Notes under the pieces: model-generated
What the model saw: the letters and a program-made list of their open reading frames with translations, nothing else
What the model was told of the DNA's origin: nothing
The model's database searches: none
NCBI RefSeq assembly: GCF_003096355.1
Contig: NZ_QEKI01000001.1
Location: 310,001 to 374,000 of the forward strand
Length of the DNA: 64,000 bases
DNA from: Pontibacter virosus
GTDB taxonomy: Bacteria; Bacteroidota; Bacteroidia; Cytophagales; Hymenobacteraceae
Direction: 5' to 3'
Program-made: the position numbers and the translations under genes
Shown: piece after piece, positions 1 through 7,666 of the stretch
Layout: each line of letters starts with the position of its first letter
Position numbering within the stretch: position 1 is the first letter of the stretch

Positions 1-103
1 GTGTCATAAAGGGAAAACCTGGGGATGGGCTGTGGCATTGTGACATAGTGGGGTTGTTTGTTCCTGTGGGCTGAATTTGGTGTACAGGTATAGCACAAAT
101 GGC

Positions 104-121
104 GCGAGCGTCCTCGCTCGT
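104..121. repeat. Small GC-rich hairpin repeat (GCGAGCG/CGCTCGT)
   Basis: A six-base stem CGAGCG/CGCTCG closes on a TCCT loop, with a further G-T wobble. It is followed by a TGGTATAG word. The form resembles short palindromic repeats scattered between genes in related bacteria; dispersal cannot be tested from a single copy. Confidence 0.4.
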
Positions 122-235
122 GTCTGGTATAGAGGGGCTTCTGGCCCAAGTATAGGTATCGCTTGCTTTGCTTTATAGCAATTGCTATTGTAGCAACTTG
201 CTTTGCCTTGTGGCTTGCCCTGGCCGGGCGGGCCT

Positions 236-315
236 CACTTTTTTCCTTGATGAAAAAAGTGAGCAAAAAAATCAAGACGCTCCAAACTCGCTGAACGCTC
301 GAACAGTGGAGCGTC
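236..315. repeat. Composite inverted repeat (CACTTTTTT/AAAAAAGTG and GACGCTCC/GGAGCGTC)
   Basis: Two inverted repeats lie side by side. The first has perfect nine-base arms at 236-244 and 253-261 around an eight-base loop. The second has perfect eight-base arms at 276-283 and 308-315. A GC-rich stretch rich in GGCC/CGGG comes just before them. The arrangement looks like a mobile intergenic repeat with its own transcription-stop potential and not a gene. Confidence 0.45.
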
Positions 316-434
316 ATTTGGTGCACCTGGCTGATGTAATCAATTCCATAGCTTACGGGGCAAGTTAGTCTTGCTATACCTGCCAGCAGTAGTTCGCAAC
401 AGTGCTTATACCTACTGAATGGTAGTTACAGGTT

Positions 435-456
435 CCCCGCCTTAGAAAAGGAGGGG
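435..456. repeat. CCCC-GCCTT/AAGG-GGGG hairpin repeat
   Basis: The arms CCCC-x-CCTT and AAGG-x-GGGG pair around an AGAA loop. A G-rich tail (GGGGTTAGGGGTGG) follows. The pattern matches a style of dispersed G-rich repeat found between Bacteroidota genes, recognised from memory and not by search. A related C-run/G-run tract lies about 200 bases downstream. Confidence 0.4.
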
Positions 457-597
457 TTAGGGGTGGTTGGACCCGGTAGAGCCAATGAACTGCAGCAACC
501 ACATAGCCTATACTACAAATTAACCAATGACAGAAAATCCACTCTTGAGAGGGGCAGGAGTGTGTTATAGCGACTGCCTGACCTCCCTTCGACCAAG

Positions 598-682
598 ATC
601 CTTTTAGGATGACAGAACGGGAAAGCATAAGCTGAAAGTCCCCCTTGGGGATAGGGGGCCTCGACAAGGAAGGGGGCAGGGG
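598..682. repeat. ATCCT/AGGAT hairpin plus C-run/G-run tract
   Basis: A small stem ATCCT-TTT-AGGAT at 598-610 is followed by a run of five C at 640-644 and G-runs at 655-659 and 672-676. These could fold several ways. It appears to be a second member of the repeat mosaic and has no coding potential. Confidence 0.35.
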
Positions 683-742
683 ATGACAATCGTGCACGTG
701 AATCCTGTAAATCCTTGGAGGTAGGGACCCTATATTGAAGAC

Positions 743-1267
743 TCAGACAGAGAACACCCGCTGCATCTCCACTACATCATCCCAACCGCCATCAGACTTG
801 CGCAGCCATTCGCGGCGCATACCGACTTCCTCGAAGCCGGTATTTTTGAAAAGCCTGATGCTGGTGTGGTTGGTGGCCGTGATGCTGCAGTATACCTGGT
901 GTAGTTGCAAGGTATGCTGACAGTAATTTAGCAGAAGATGCAGCGCCTCGGCTGCGTGCCCCTGGCCACGGTATGCGGCTGAAACAACAATGCCTATACC
1001 TGCGCGACGGTGCAACGGGTCGAAGTCAAAAAGGTCGATGGCGCCGATGGCTTCTTGTGCCTGGTTGCAGATGACCAGGCGGAGTTGCTTGATGGTGTAG
1101 ATATCGAGGACGGCGTTCTCGAGGTACTGCTCCAGCACAAACCTGGAATAAGGTGTGAGCGTGTTGCCGACATGCCACACTGAGGTATCATTCTCTAAGG
1201 TGTACAGAAAGTCCAGATCAGTGGGCTCGAGGGCCCGCAGGTAGGTATGGTCGCCTTTCAGGAACAT
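743..1267 (-). CDS. GNAT family N-acetyltransferase (RimJ/RimL-like)
   Basis: Predicted to transfer an acetyl group from acetyl-CoA to an amine, in the style of the RimJ/RimL/SpeG group. The 174-residue protein covers a single GNAT fold. The acetyl-CoA binding loop is visible around residues 100-110 (AAYRGQGHAAEAL, the R/Q-x-x-G-x-A/G signature), followed by the typical later stretch where N-H-x-S-I-R-L-F-x-x-x-G-F ends in an E-x-G turn. The substrate cannot be told. The ATG start lies three bases after the dapF stop codon, so the two are probably co-transcribed. Nothing links it functionally to lysine or cell-wall synthesis beyond that position. Confidence 0.9.
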   Translation of the reverse strand: MFLKGDHTYLRALEPTDLDFLYTLENDTSVWHVGNTLTPYSRFVLEQYLENAVLDIYTIKQLRLVICNQAQEAIGAIDLFDFDPLHRRAGIGIVVSAAYRGQGHAAEALHLLLNYCQHTLQLHQVYCSITATNHTSIRLFKNTGFEEVGMRREWLRKSDGGWDDVVEMQRVFSV

Positions 1268-1270
1268 GGG

Positions 1271-2056
1271 CTATACCTTCTCCGGGAGTGGCACTGTGCC
1301 CGTAAACACCAGTCTGGCAGGGCCCGTCAGGTATACGTACCGGAAGCCGTCACCGTGCTGTTCGAAGCTTACCTGCAGGTTGCCTCCGGGGGTTTTTACG
1401 CGCACCGGGCTTTCCATGCCGCGCATACCTGCTACCAGGGCGCAAGCCGTCACGCCGGTTCCGCACGATAGCGTTTCGTCTTCCACGCCGCGCTCGTAGG
1501 TGCGCACGTAAATGGTGTCTTCAGAGAGGCGCTCCACAAAATTCACATTGGTTCCTTTGGCCACGAAGCGGTCGTTGTAGCGCACCGCACGGCCCTCGGC
1601 GTACACATCCAGGTCGCGCACATTGTCTACAAAGCGCACGTAGTGAGGCGAGCCGGTATTCAGGTAGAAGTCCTGCCCGATACGCTCCACACCCGCCACA
1701 TCACCCATTTTCAGCTGGATTTCCTCGCGCTCGATGGTGGCCTGGTGCTCGCCGTCGGCTGCCAGAAAGTAGGCCACATCTTCGATCACGCCGAGTTGCT
1801 TGGCGAAACGTACCGTGCAGCGGGCCCCGTTTCCGCACATAGAGCCCAAGCGGCCGTCTGCGTTAAAGTATACCATCTCGAAGTCGTAATCGTCATGGTC
1901 CTGCAACAGAATAAGGCCATCAGCACCGATGCCGGTCCGGCGGTCGCACAAATGTTTGATCATCTGCTCGTCCTCTGCCGGGAAGTTCAACTTCCGGTTG
2001 TCGATCATGACGAAGTCGTTGCCTGTACCCTGGTATTTATAGAAGCTTAGTGGCAT
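1271..2056 (-). CDS. dapF: Diaminopimelate epimerase
   Basis: Converts LL-diaminopimelate to the meso form, the late step that supplies both lysine and the peptidoglycan cross-link residue. The 261-residue length and two-lobed layout fit the family. The catalytic cysteine pair is present: Cys74 in the motif MCGNGARC and Cys198 in SCGTGVTAC, one per lobe. The N-terminus (F-x-K-Y-Q-G-T-G-N-D-F) is the family signature. It is the first gene of a two-gene minus-strand unit with a GNAT acetyltransferase. The roughly 100-base region to the divergent methyltransferase gene should hold its promoter, but no clear TAnnTTTG element was found on this strand. Confidence 0.97.
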   Translation of the reverse strand: MPLSFYKYQGTGNDFVMIDNRKLNFPAEDEQMIKHLCDRRTGIGADGLILLQDHDDYDFEMVYFNADGRLGSMCGNGARCTVRFAKQLGVIEDVAYFLAADGEHQATIEREEIQLKMGDVAGVERIGQDFYLNTGSPHYVRFVDNVRDLDVYAEGRAVRYNDRFVAKGTNVNFVERLSEDTIYVRTYERGVEDETLSCGTGVTACALVAGMRGMESPVRVKTPGGNLQVSFEQHGDGFRYVYLTGPARLVFTGTVPLPEKV

Positions 2057-2158
2057 ACTTTAGAAACATTTAAAACAGCTGATACGTGCAATTTTCAGGC
2101 ACGGCATATAATTCGTAATTTGCCGCTATTACGCAAGCCGGATATAAACAGCAAATAT

Positions 2159-3049
2159 ATGTATTCCTTTTTAACAACAGAAAACTGGGCTGACTACGAA
2201 CTCGTTGACTCTGGAGATTTTGAAAAACTGGAGCGCTTCGGGCAGTACTATGTGGCCCGACCTGAGCCGCAGGCCATTTGGGACAAGCATTTGCCCGAAT
2301 CGGAGTGGCAGCGCATGGCCAACGCCGTGTTCACCCGCGACAAAGGCAGCCAGGAAAGAGGCCAGTGGAAACTTCAAAAAGGAATGCCGGAGCAATGGTT
2401 TATAAACTACCAGTACAACGACCTGAAACTGCGCTTCCGCTTGGGTCTGTCTTCGTTCAAACATGTGGGCCTGTTCCCGGAGCAGGACAGCAACTGGAAA
2501 TTCATCTTCGACAAAACCCGCTCGCTCAAGACTAAAACGCCGAAGGTACTCAACATGTTTGCCTATACCGGTGCTGCCACCCTGGCCGCCAAAGCCGCTG
2601 GAGCAGACGTAACGCACCTCGACTCGGTGAAGCAAGTCAACTTCTGGGCGCGCGACAACATGGAAGCCAGTGGTCTGGACAATGTGCGCTGGATCGTGGA
2701 AGACGCCATGAAATACGCCCGCCGCGAAGTGAAGCGCGGCAACACCTACAACGGCATCATCCTGGACCCTCCCGCCTACGGCCGTGGCCCGAACGGTGAG
2801 AAATGGCAACTGGAAAACGAGCTGAACGAACTCATCAAGCTCTGCCACCAGATGCTCGATAAAACCGACTACTTCCTGGTAATCAACCTCTATTCCCTCG
2901 GCTTCTCTGCCCTGATTCTGGACAATTTGATGCGCCTGACCTTTGGGGAGCAGATCAGGAATGAGGAGTTAGGTGAGATATACCTGCACGACCGTGGTGA
3001 GCGGAAGTTGCCGTTGGGTACTTTCTTTCGGTTTAGTTCGAAGGGCTAG
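2159..3049 (+). CDS. Class I SAM-dependent methyltransferase (RlmI/RlmK-like)
   Basis: Probable cytosolic RNA methyltransferase related to the RlmI/RlmK group that modifies 23S rRNA. The frame is also open from a TTG 39 bases upstream, but the ATG giving MYSFLTTENW begins the conserved part, for 296 residues. The SAM-binding glycine loop reads NMFAYTGAATLAAKAAGA, the acidic ribose-binding residue follows in THLDSVK, and the catalytic-style motif is DPPAYGRGP. There is no PUA domain of the kind found in true RlmI, so the exact target is uncertain. It is transcribed away from dapF. An imperfect TAATTTG lies about 40 bases upstream. Confidence 0.85.
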   Translation: MYSFLTTENWADYELVDSGDFEKLERFGQYYVARPEPQAIWDKHLPESEWQRMANAVFTRDKGSQERGQWKLQKGMPEQWFINYQYNDLKLRFRLGLSSFKHVGLFPEQDSNWKFIFDKTRSLKTKTPKVLNMFAYTGAATLAAKAAGADVTHLDSVKQVNFWARDNMEASGLDNVRWIVEDAMKYARREVKRGNTYNGIILDPPAYGRGPNGEKWQLENELNELIKLCHQMLDKTDYFLVINLYSLGFSALILDNLMRLTFGEQIRNEELGEIYLHDRGERKLPLGTFFRFSSKG

Positions 3050-3140
3050 GTAGTAGCTTGAATTTATTTTATAATCTCACTGTTCAGCAGTCTAAATTCA
3101 ACCAAATCTTAGCCACAGCTAAGTAAATCCTTAAAAATAA

Positions 3141-4019
3141 ATGGGACGGAAAATGGGGATGTTATTAATGGTAATTGGAGTGTTATGCTTCATAACAGGA
3201 TTTGTATTCTATTCTAAATCGCAGAATGCTACTGATACAGCAAACCAATTTGTAGAGAAAGATAGCGCGATTTACCCTTCAAAAGATACAGATTATCCTT
3301 CAATAGAAGTAGACGACGTCCCACCTTCTTCTTCTATAGCAGGCACAGATAACACATTAAGCTCCTCCAATTCTAGCAATTCATCACCTAACTCAAATGA
3401 GCTAGCTAGAGTAGTTGATATGGCTATTGCTGATGGTGTGCTTACTCCTAATGAGCGAAGTCTTATCAAGGAAATAGCAAACTCAAATGACCTCGATTAT
3501 AATGCTATCATACAAGATGTTGAGAAAAGGATTGCGGAATCAGGAACATCTGAAACTGAGATTATAGATGTTAATAAAAGGAGCGGTGATAATTTTGAAA
3601 AATATGTTGTGCAGAAGTTCAGTAATAAATACTATAGAATCAAAGAGTGGGCTGGAGATAAATACGTCAAAGGTACTTATGCTGAAACCACACAGAATCC
3701 TGATCTATTAATAGAACTTAAATCTCCAGTTACTGAATTTTCAGTGGAATGTAAGTGGAAGAGCAATCTTTTCAAAGGAGGAGTAGAATTTGCTAGCCTA
3801 GAGCAATTAAAACGTTATAAAGATTTTGAAAAGACCCGAAAAATTCCTGTTTTTATAGCTATTGGACTTGGTGGAACTGGCGAAAACCCTGAGCAACTTT
3901 TCATATTACCTCTAAATAAAGTTACTTCAAACTTTATACATATTAATGAATTGAAAAACTTCAAAAAAGACATTAGCAAAAAGTTCTACTTCCATGCTGA
4001 ATCTAATTCGTTAAGGTAA
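3141..4019 (+). CDS. Membrane-anchored TerB-like plus PD-(D/E)XK nuclease-like protein
   Basis: The function is not known from close relatives. The 292-residue protein has one membrane helix at about residues 5-25, a Ser/Asn/Pro-rich linker to about 85, a short helical segment at 86-135 that resembles TerB (A-x-A-D-G-x-L-T-x-x-E), and a C-terminal domain with the layout of restriction-type PD-(D/E)XK nucleases: Glu153 in the first helix, Asp188 in NPDLLIEL, Glu203 and Lys205 in VECKWK, then a Q-L helix near 222. The active-site set therefore looks complete. The gene is clearly richer in A and T than both neighbours and uses A/T-ending codons, which suggests transfer. No methylase or partner gene is adjacent. 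The nuclease fold is inferred from motif spacing only. Confidence 0.7.
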   Translation: MGRKMGMLLMVIGVLCFITGFVFYSKSQNATDTANQFVEKDSAIYPSKDTDYPSIEVDDVPPSSSIAGTDNTLSSSNSSNSSPNSNELARVVDMAIADGVLTPNERSLIKEIANSNDLDYNAIIQDVEKRIAESGTSETEIIDVNKRSGDNFEKYVVQKFSNKYYRIKEWAGDKYVKGTYAETTQNPDLLIELKSPVTEFSVECKWKSNLFKGGVEFASLEQLKRYKDFEKTRKIPVFIAIGLGGTGENPEQLFILPLNKVTSNFIHINELKNFKKDISKKFYFHAESNSLR

Positions 4020-4059
4020 ACGCAAAGAGCAAACTCCCTATCCAGACCATATTTAACTA

Positions 4060-4067
4060 TAATTTTG
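4060..4067 (+). promoter_or_regulatory. Possible -7 element TAATTTTG before ppx
   Basis: The sequence matches the Bacteroidota consensus TAnnTTTG and lies 14 bases before the ppx ATG, so any leader would be very short. No TTG at the usual distance upstream was found, which keeps confidence low. Confidence 0.3.
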
Positions 4068-4081
4068 TTAGATACTCCCCT

Positions 4082-5020
4082 ATGACCGAACGCCTTGCAC
4101 TCATCGACATGGGCACCAACACCTTCCACCTCCTTATCACGGAAGTAGATGAAAAGGGCCAGCGCACCGACTTCGTAAAAACCAAGTTGCCGGTTCGGCT
4201 CGGACAGGGTGGCATCAGCAAGGGGGCTATTGCGCCGGAGGCTTACGAACGGGCACTGAAAACACTGAAAGATTTCCGCAGACAGATCGATGAATACGAT
4301 GTGGAGACGGTGCGGGCCATGGCAACCAGTATGGTGCGCAACGCCAGCAACGGCGAGGACTTCATTAAAGACATTTACAAGCAAACTGACATTCAGGTAG
4401 AGATTATCGACGGCGATCGTGAAGCAGAGCTAATCTATTACGGCGTGCGTTCTGCCGGTGTGCTCGATCAGCAGACGTCCCTGATCATGGACATTGGTGG
4501 GGGAAGTGTGGAGTTTATCCTGTGTAACAATCGGGAGATTTTCTGGAAACGTAGCTTTGAAGTGGGTGCCCAACGCCTGATGGACAGGTTCTTTTCCACC
4601 GACCCTATACCTGATGCAGAGGTATCGGCCGAAAAAAGCTTCCTGGCAGAGCAACTGCAGCCGCTCACTGAAGCTGTGGAAAGGTATAAGCCCGTTCGAC
4701 TAATAGGCGCATCTGGCACCTTCGATACCCTCTGCGACATTGACGCCCTGAGCCGTGGAGACAATTCACGCCAACTTTCACAGCCTGCCGCTTCTGCCCT
4801 GGAGGTAGCAGACTATTACAAAATACACCAGGAATTGCTGCACAAAACGCACGATGAACGCCTGGCTATACCTGGCATGCTGGAGATGCGGGTCGATATG
4901 ATCGTGCTGGCGAGTATACTGGTGGACTTCGTACTGGATACTTATCAACTGCAGGAGATTCGGGTGTCGGCTTATGCGCTGAAAGAAGGTGTGCTGGCGC
5001 AGGCGCTTGAAAAAATGTAG
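4082..5020 (+). CDS. ppx: Exopolyphosphatase / guanosine pentaphosphatase family (Ppx/GppA)
   Basis: Cleaves terminal phosphate from polyphosphate or from pppGpp; the family shares one fold and the substrate cannot be assigned by eye. At 312 residues it is the short form, holding only the two actin-like ATPase lobes and lacking the HD domain of the E. coli enzymes. The first phosphate loop is visible at the N-terminus (ALIDMGTNTFHLL) and the second as MDIGGGSVEFIL near residue 140. The conserved T-S-x-x-R stretch (ATSMVRNASNG) lies between them. It stands alone between the AT-rich nuclease-like gene and a bidirectional terminator. Confidence 0.92.
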   Translation: MTERLALIDMGTNTFHLLITEVDEKGQRTDFVKTKLPVRLGQGGISKGAIAPEAYERALKTLKDFRRQIDEYDVETVRAMATSMVRNASNGEDFIKDIYKQTDIQVEIIDGDREAELIYYGVRSAGVLDQQTSLIMDIGGGSVEFILCNNREIFWKRSFEVGAQRLMDRFFSTDPIPDAEVSAEKSFLAEQLQPLTEAVERYKPVRLIGASGTFDTLCDIDALSRGDNSRQLSQPAASALEVADYYKIHQELLHKTHDERLAIPGMLEMRVDMIVLASILVDFVLDTYQLQEIRVSAYALKEGVLAQALEKM

Positions 5021-5039
5021 TCGCTATACTACCTTAAGT

Positions 5040-5079
5040 AAACATAAAAGCCTGTCCCAACGGATAGGCTTTTATGTTT
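5040..5079. terminator. Bidirectional terminator between ppx and the TPR-like gene
   Basis: Two 18-base arms, with one G-T or C-A position depending on the strand, close on a four-base CAAC loop. A/T-rich outer stems provide a U-run in either direction. It sits between two converging genes. Confidence 0.85.
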
Positions 5080-5089
5080 GTAGGGGTTC

Positions 5090-7477
5090 TTATCCTTTCG
5101 CCAATTTCTTACGCTCCTTTTCGTAGGCTTTGCCCAGATGCTTCAGTTTCTTATCGCCCTGGGTATAGCTGGCCACCATTACCTTGGCAGTTTCAGTCTG
5201 GCCGCTACTCACATCTTTTATAGCCAGCTGTATACCTAGCTGTTGCTGCGCCTTCTTGGTTTTGCCCTTGGCATAGCCCTTGTTGAGCAAGTTGGTCAGA
5301 AGTTGCAGGGCGGCTTTCTCCTGATGAATGCTGGTGAAGTGATCTACCACAGTCGCTGTAAAGGCTAGCTTGCTTTGCGCGTGGGCGAAGTTATAAAGCG
5401 AAATATGATCCAGCCCAAAGCGAGCGATCGACTTGCTAAGGTAGTGCTGCTCGGCATCGTTGTAGCGTTGTATGGCATCCGTATAACGGCCAGTCGCCAC
5501 CATGCGGTTGGCCTCTTCCAGCATGCGCTGGTAGGCAGTGGCGTCGGCAATGGTAGCACGTCCGTCTTCTGCTGTGAACGTAGCGATGGTGCAAGTCGCT
5601 TTTGATCCTGCCGCATTTAAGGCAGCCTGATAGGCCTGGTCGGCGGCGATGAATTTCTTCTCCTTTACAAGCAACTGCGCAGCGGCATAATGGCGGTCGT
5701 AGTCAGCTTGCACATTCAGGCACTCCTGCGTGAAGATGCGATCACGTAACTCGATATACTTGGCTAGCACCTCGTTGTCACGCTCCAGGGCATAACGACT
5801 GCGCATGTTCTCAGCTGAACTGGCTACTGCTCTGGCATCGGCGAGCCTGTTGCTCATGGCCAGGGTATAACCCTCTGCAAGCTTACTCAGCAGCACCGGT
5901 TTGGCAGCCTGCTGTAGCAAGTTGCTCAGTTCACGCACGGGCTGGAAGGTATAGCCTTGCTCCAAGGCTAATGCCGACTCAAACTGCTCCAGCGCATAGC
6001 GGTAATCTTTTACCTTCATGGCCTGGCGCCCTTTGTCGATGTGCTGCACATAGTACTGGTACTTCACTTGCCCCTGCAGCTCGGCCGCCTCCGGCGCGTC
6101 ATGCAACAGGTAGTCGTACTGGCGCTGGAAGGTATAGGCTTCGTCGGCCATTTGCTCAGCCTGTGCCAGATCGCCTCTGCTCAAAGAACGCTTGCCCTCC
6201 TCTACCATGCTGCGATAATAGCCATACACGGCACGTCCTTCGCCATCGTTCAGGGCTGGCATGTTGCAACGCAATCCGCCCAGGGTGCTGCACAGGGCGC
6301 GGGCATCGGCATAGGCGGCTACGGCACTGCGGTAGTCACCGCGGCTGTTGTGGGCATGTCCTTCTGCCATGAATGAACTGTAAATGTCATGCGCCAGCCC
6401 CAAAGCCATCTGCTGGGTTTCAGGGTCTACACGCATTTGGGTGAGGATGTCGCGCGTACGGCCGGCCGCTTCGTGCACATTGCCGCTCATAAAATCCAGA
6501 CGGGCTAACTGCAAATGCGCAGGTGCAAAACGAGGGTTCACTTCCAGCGATTTCACAAAGTATGTGCTGGCAGCCGCCAGGTTGTTGCGGGCCATCAAGT
6601 TGATACCACGGTTATAAAACTGCTGGTCGAGTGTAGCCAGGGTATGGTTCACGGCTTTGCGGCGCTCTTTCAGTAGCTGGTTCAGTTGGTTGGACTTGGC
6701 TACATAGCGCTGCGGGTCGTACTGATTCAGGCTCAGCTTGTCAGAGAATTGTTTATCCTGCAGCTTCTTCAGCATTTCTTCCATATCGCGCAGGCGCTGG
6801 TTCTGCTGTTTGATGCGGTCCACATCGTCATGCTTGATCAGCACCACGTCCTGCAACATCTTGTTCAGGGTGGCATCGGCGGCATAGTAGTCTTTGATCA
6901 GGCCGATACGCTCCTCCAGTTCCTGCACATCAGCCTGGGTATACACCAGTTCCAAACCATCCACTTTCAGGGTATAGCCCTCGCTTTTGGCGGTGTCTGG
7001 CACGGTGGTTTCCAGCGCCACGATGCCGTTCGGTTTCAGGTTCATGGCAGGCAGGCTAAAGCGCTTCACTTCTTTCTGCTGGCTGTTGAGCAAACGTACC
7101 GTCATTTTGGCCTGCTCTGGCAGGAGTACACTGCCCAGGTCGAAGCCGCGGTAATGCACATCGCCGCTCACGCCAATTTGCTGCAACTGCACTTTGATCT
7201 GCAACTGATCGCCGGCTTTGGCAATGCGGGCCTGCTGTTCCAGGCGCACCACAAACTCAGACTTGCGGCTCGGACGACCGCCGGTTTTGCTAGTAGTCGT
7301 GCCGCTTTCGGTTAGCAACTGTATCAGCTTGTTGCTGTTTACCTGACTGCTGTTGCCAGCCGCTTCCTGCTTGATCAGGAAAGAAACAGGTATAGCTTCG
7401 TTAAACACAAGCCGGCTCTGTGCCTGTACCGCGACAGCCGCTGTGAGTATCCAGGTCAGAAGTAATGCTCTCTTCAT
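5090..7477 (-). CDS. Exported protein with TPR-like helical repeats
   Basis: No specific function is recognised. The frame extends ten codons further upstream, but the internal ATG starts a clear signal peptide (MKRALLLTWILTAAVAVQA), giving 795 residues and placing the product in the periplasm or outer membrane. Residues of about 45-200 look like a beta-rich domain. A charged, possibly coiled-coil stretch lies at about 200-280. The rest is alpha-helical, with several TPR-like segments (for example NNLAAASTYFVKSLEVNPRF). The C-terminus is very basic. It is transcribed divergently from the dehydrogenase gene and appears to be single. It may be a scaffold in envelope protein assembly, but that is a guess from architecture. 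Confidence 0.75.
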   Translation of the reverse strand: MKRALLLTWILTAAVAVQAQSRLVFNEAIPVSFLIKQEAAGNSSQVNSNKLIQLLTESGTTTSKTGGRPSRKSEFVVRLEQQARIAKAGDQLQIKVQLQQIGVSGDVHYRGFDLGSVLLPEQAKMTVRLLNSQQKEVKRFSLPAMNLKPNGIVALETTVPDTAKSEGYTLKVDGLELVYTQADVQELEERIGLIKDYYAADATLNKMLQDVVLIKHDDVDRIKQQNQRLRDMEEMLKKLQDKQFSDKLSLNQYDPQRYVAKSNQLNQLLKERRKAVNHTLATLDQQFYNRGINLMARNNLAAASTYFVKSLEVNPRFAPAHLQLARLDFMSGNVHEAAGRTRDILTQMRVDPETQQMALGLAHDIYSSFMAEGHAHNSRGDYRSAVAAYADARALCSTLGGLRCNMPALNDGEGRAVYGYYRSMVEEGKRSLSRGDLAQAEQMADEAYTFQRQYDYLLHDAPEAAELQGQVKYQYYVQHIDKGRQAMKVKDYRYALEQFESALALEQGYTFQPVRELSNLLQQAAKPVLLSKLAEGYTLAMSNRLADARAVASSAENMRSRYALERDNEVLAKYIELRDRIFTQECLNVQADYDRHYAAAQLLVKEKKFIAADQAYQAALNAAGSKATCTIATFTAEDGRATIADATAYQRMLEEANRMVATGRYTDAIQRYNDAEQHYLSKSIARFGLDHISLYNFAHAQSKLAFTATVVDHFTSIHQEKAALQLLTNLLNKGYAKGKTKKAQQQLGIQLAIKDVSSGQTETAKVMVASYTQGDKKLKHLGKAYEKERKKLAKG

Positions 7478-7666
7478 AGTCGTATCGTTTAAGCCTGCTT
7501 TGGCCAAGTCAAATTCTATTCCAGTTTTCTACCAAACTCCGAAAGTATAGAAAAAAGGGTATATAAATGGTAATCAGCGGCATTATTTCCGTGGAAGACA
7601 ATCGCTTTAGGAATTGCAAGGCATTGGTTTGATAATTTTTTAATTTGCGGCCCTAACCCGATTACT

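Larger units (their letters stand above)
1..742. other. Gene-poor region with a mosaic of short hairpin repeats
   Basis: No reading frame here looks like a real protein: the open stretches are short, low in complexity and run through inverted repeats. The region lies downstream of the minus-strand acetyltransferase gene and is cut by the window edge. It holds several GC-rich or T/A-rich hairpins, listed separately, and several copies of the CTATACCTG/AGGTATAG word. Such mosaics are typical of decayed dispersed intergenic repeats. No transposase or RNA gene was recognised. Confidence 0.6.

Noticed and set aside
168-697. Small open frames in both directions in the first 700 bases
   Set aside because: They cross the inverted repeats, have low complexity and no recognisable protein features or good start context.
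2171-2848. A 225-codon minus-strand frame opposite the methyltransferase
   Set aside because: It lies fully inside the methyltransferase gene, whose motifs are clear; the opposite frame is a by-product of codon bias.
3058-3101. Inverted repeat TTGAATTTA/TAAATTCAA before the AT-rich gene, considered as the end of a mobile element
   Set aside because: No matching copy was found after the gene and the arms are A/T-rich, so chance is likely; it might act as a weak terminator.
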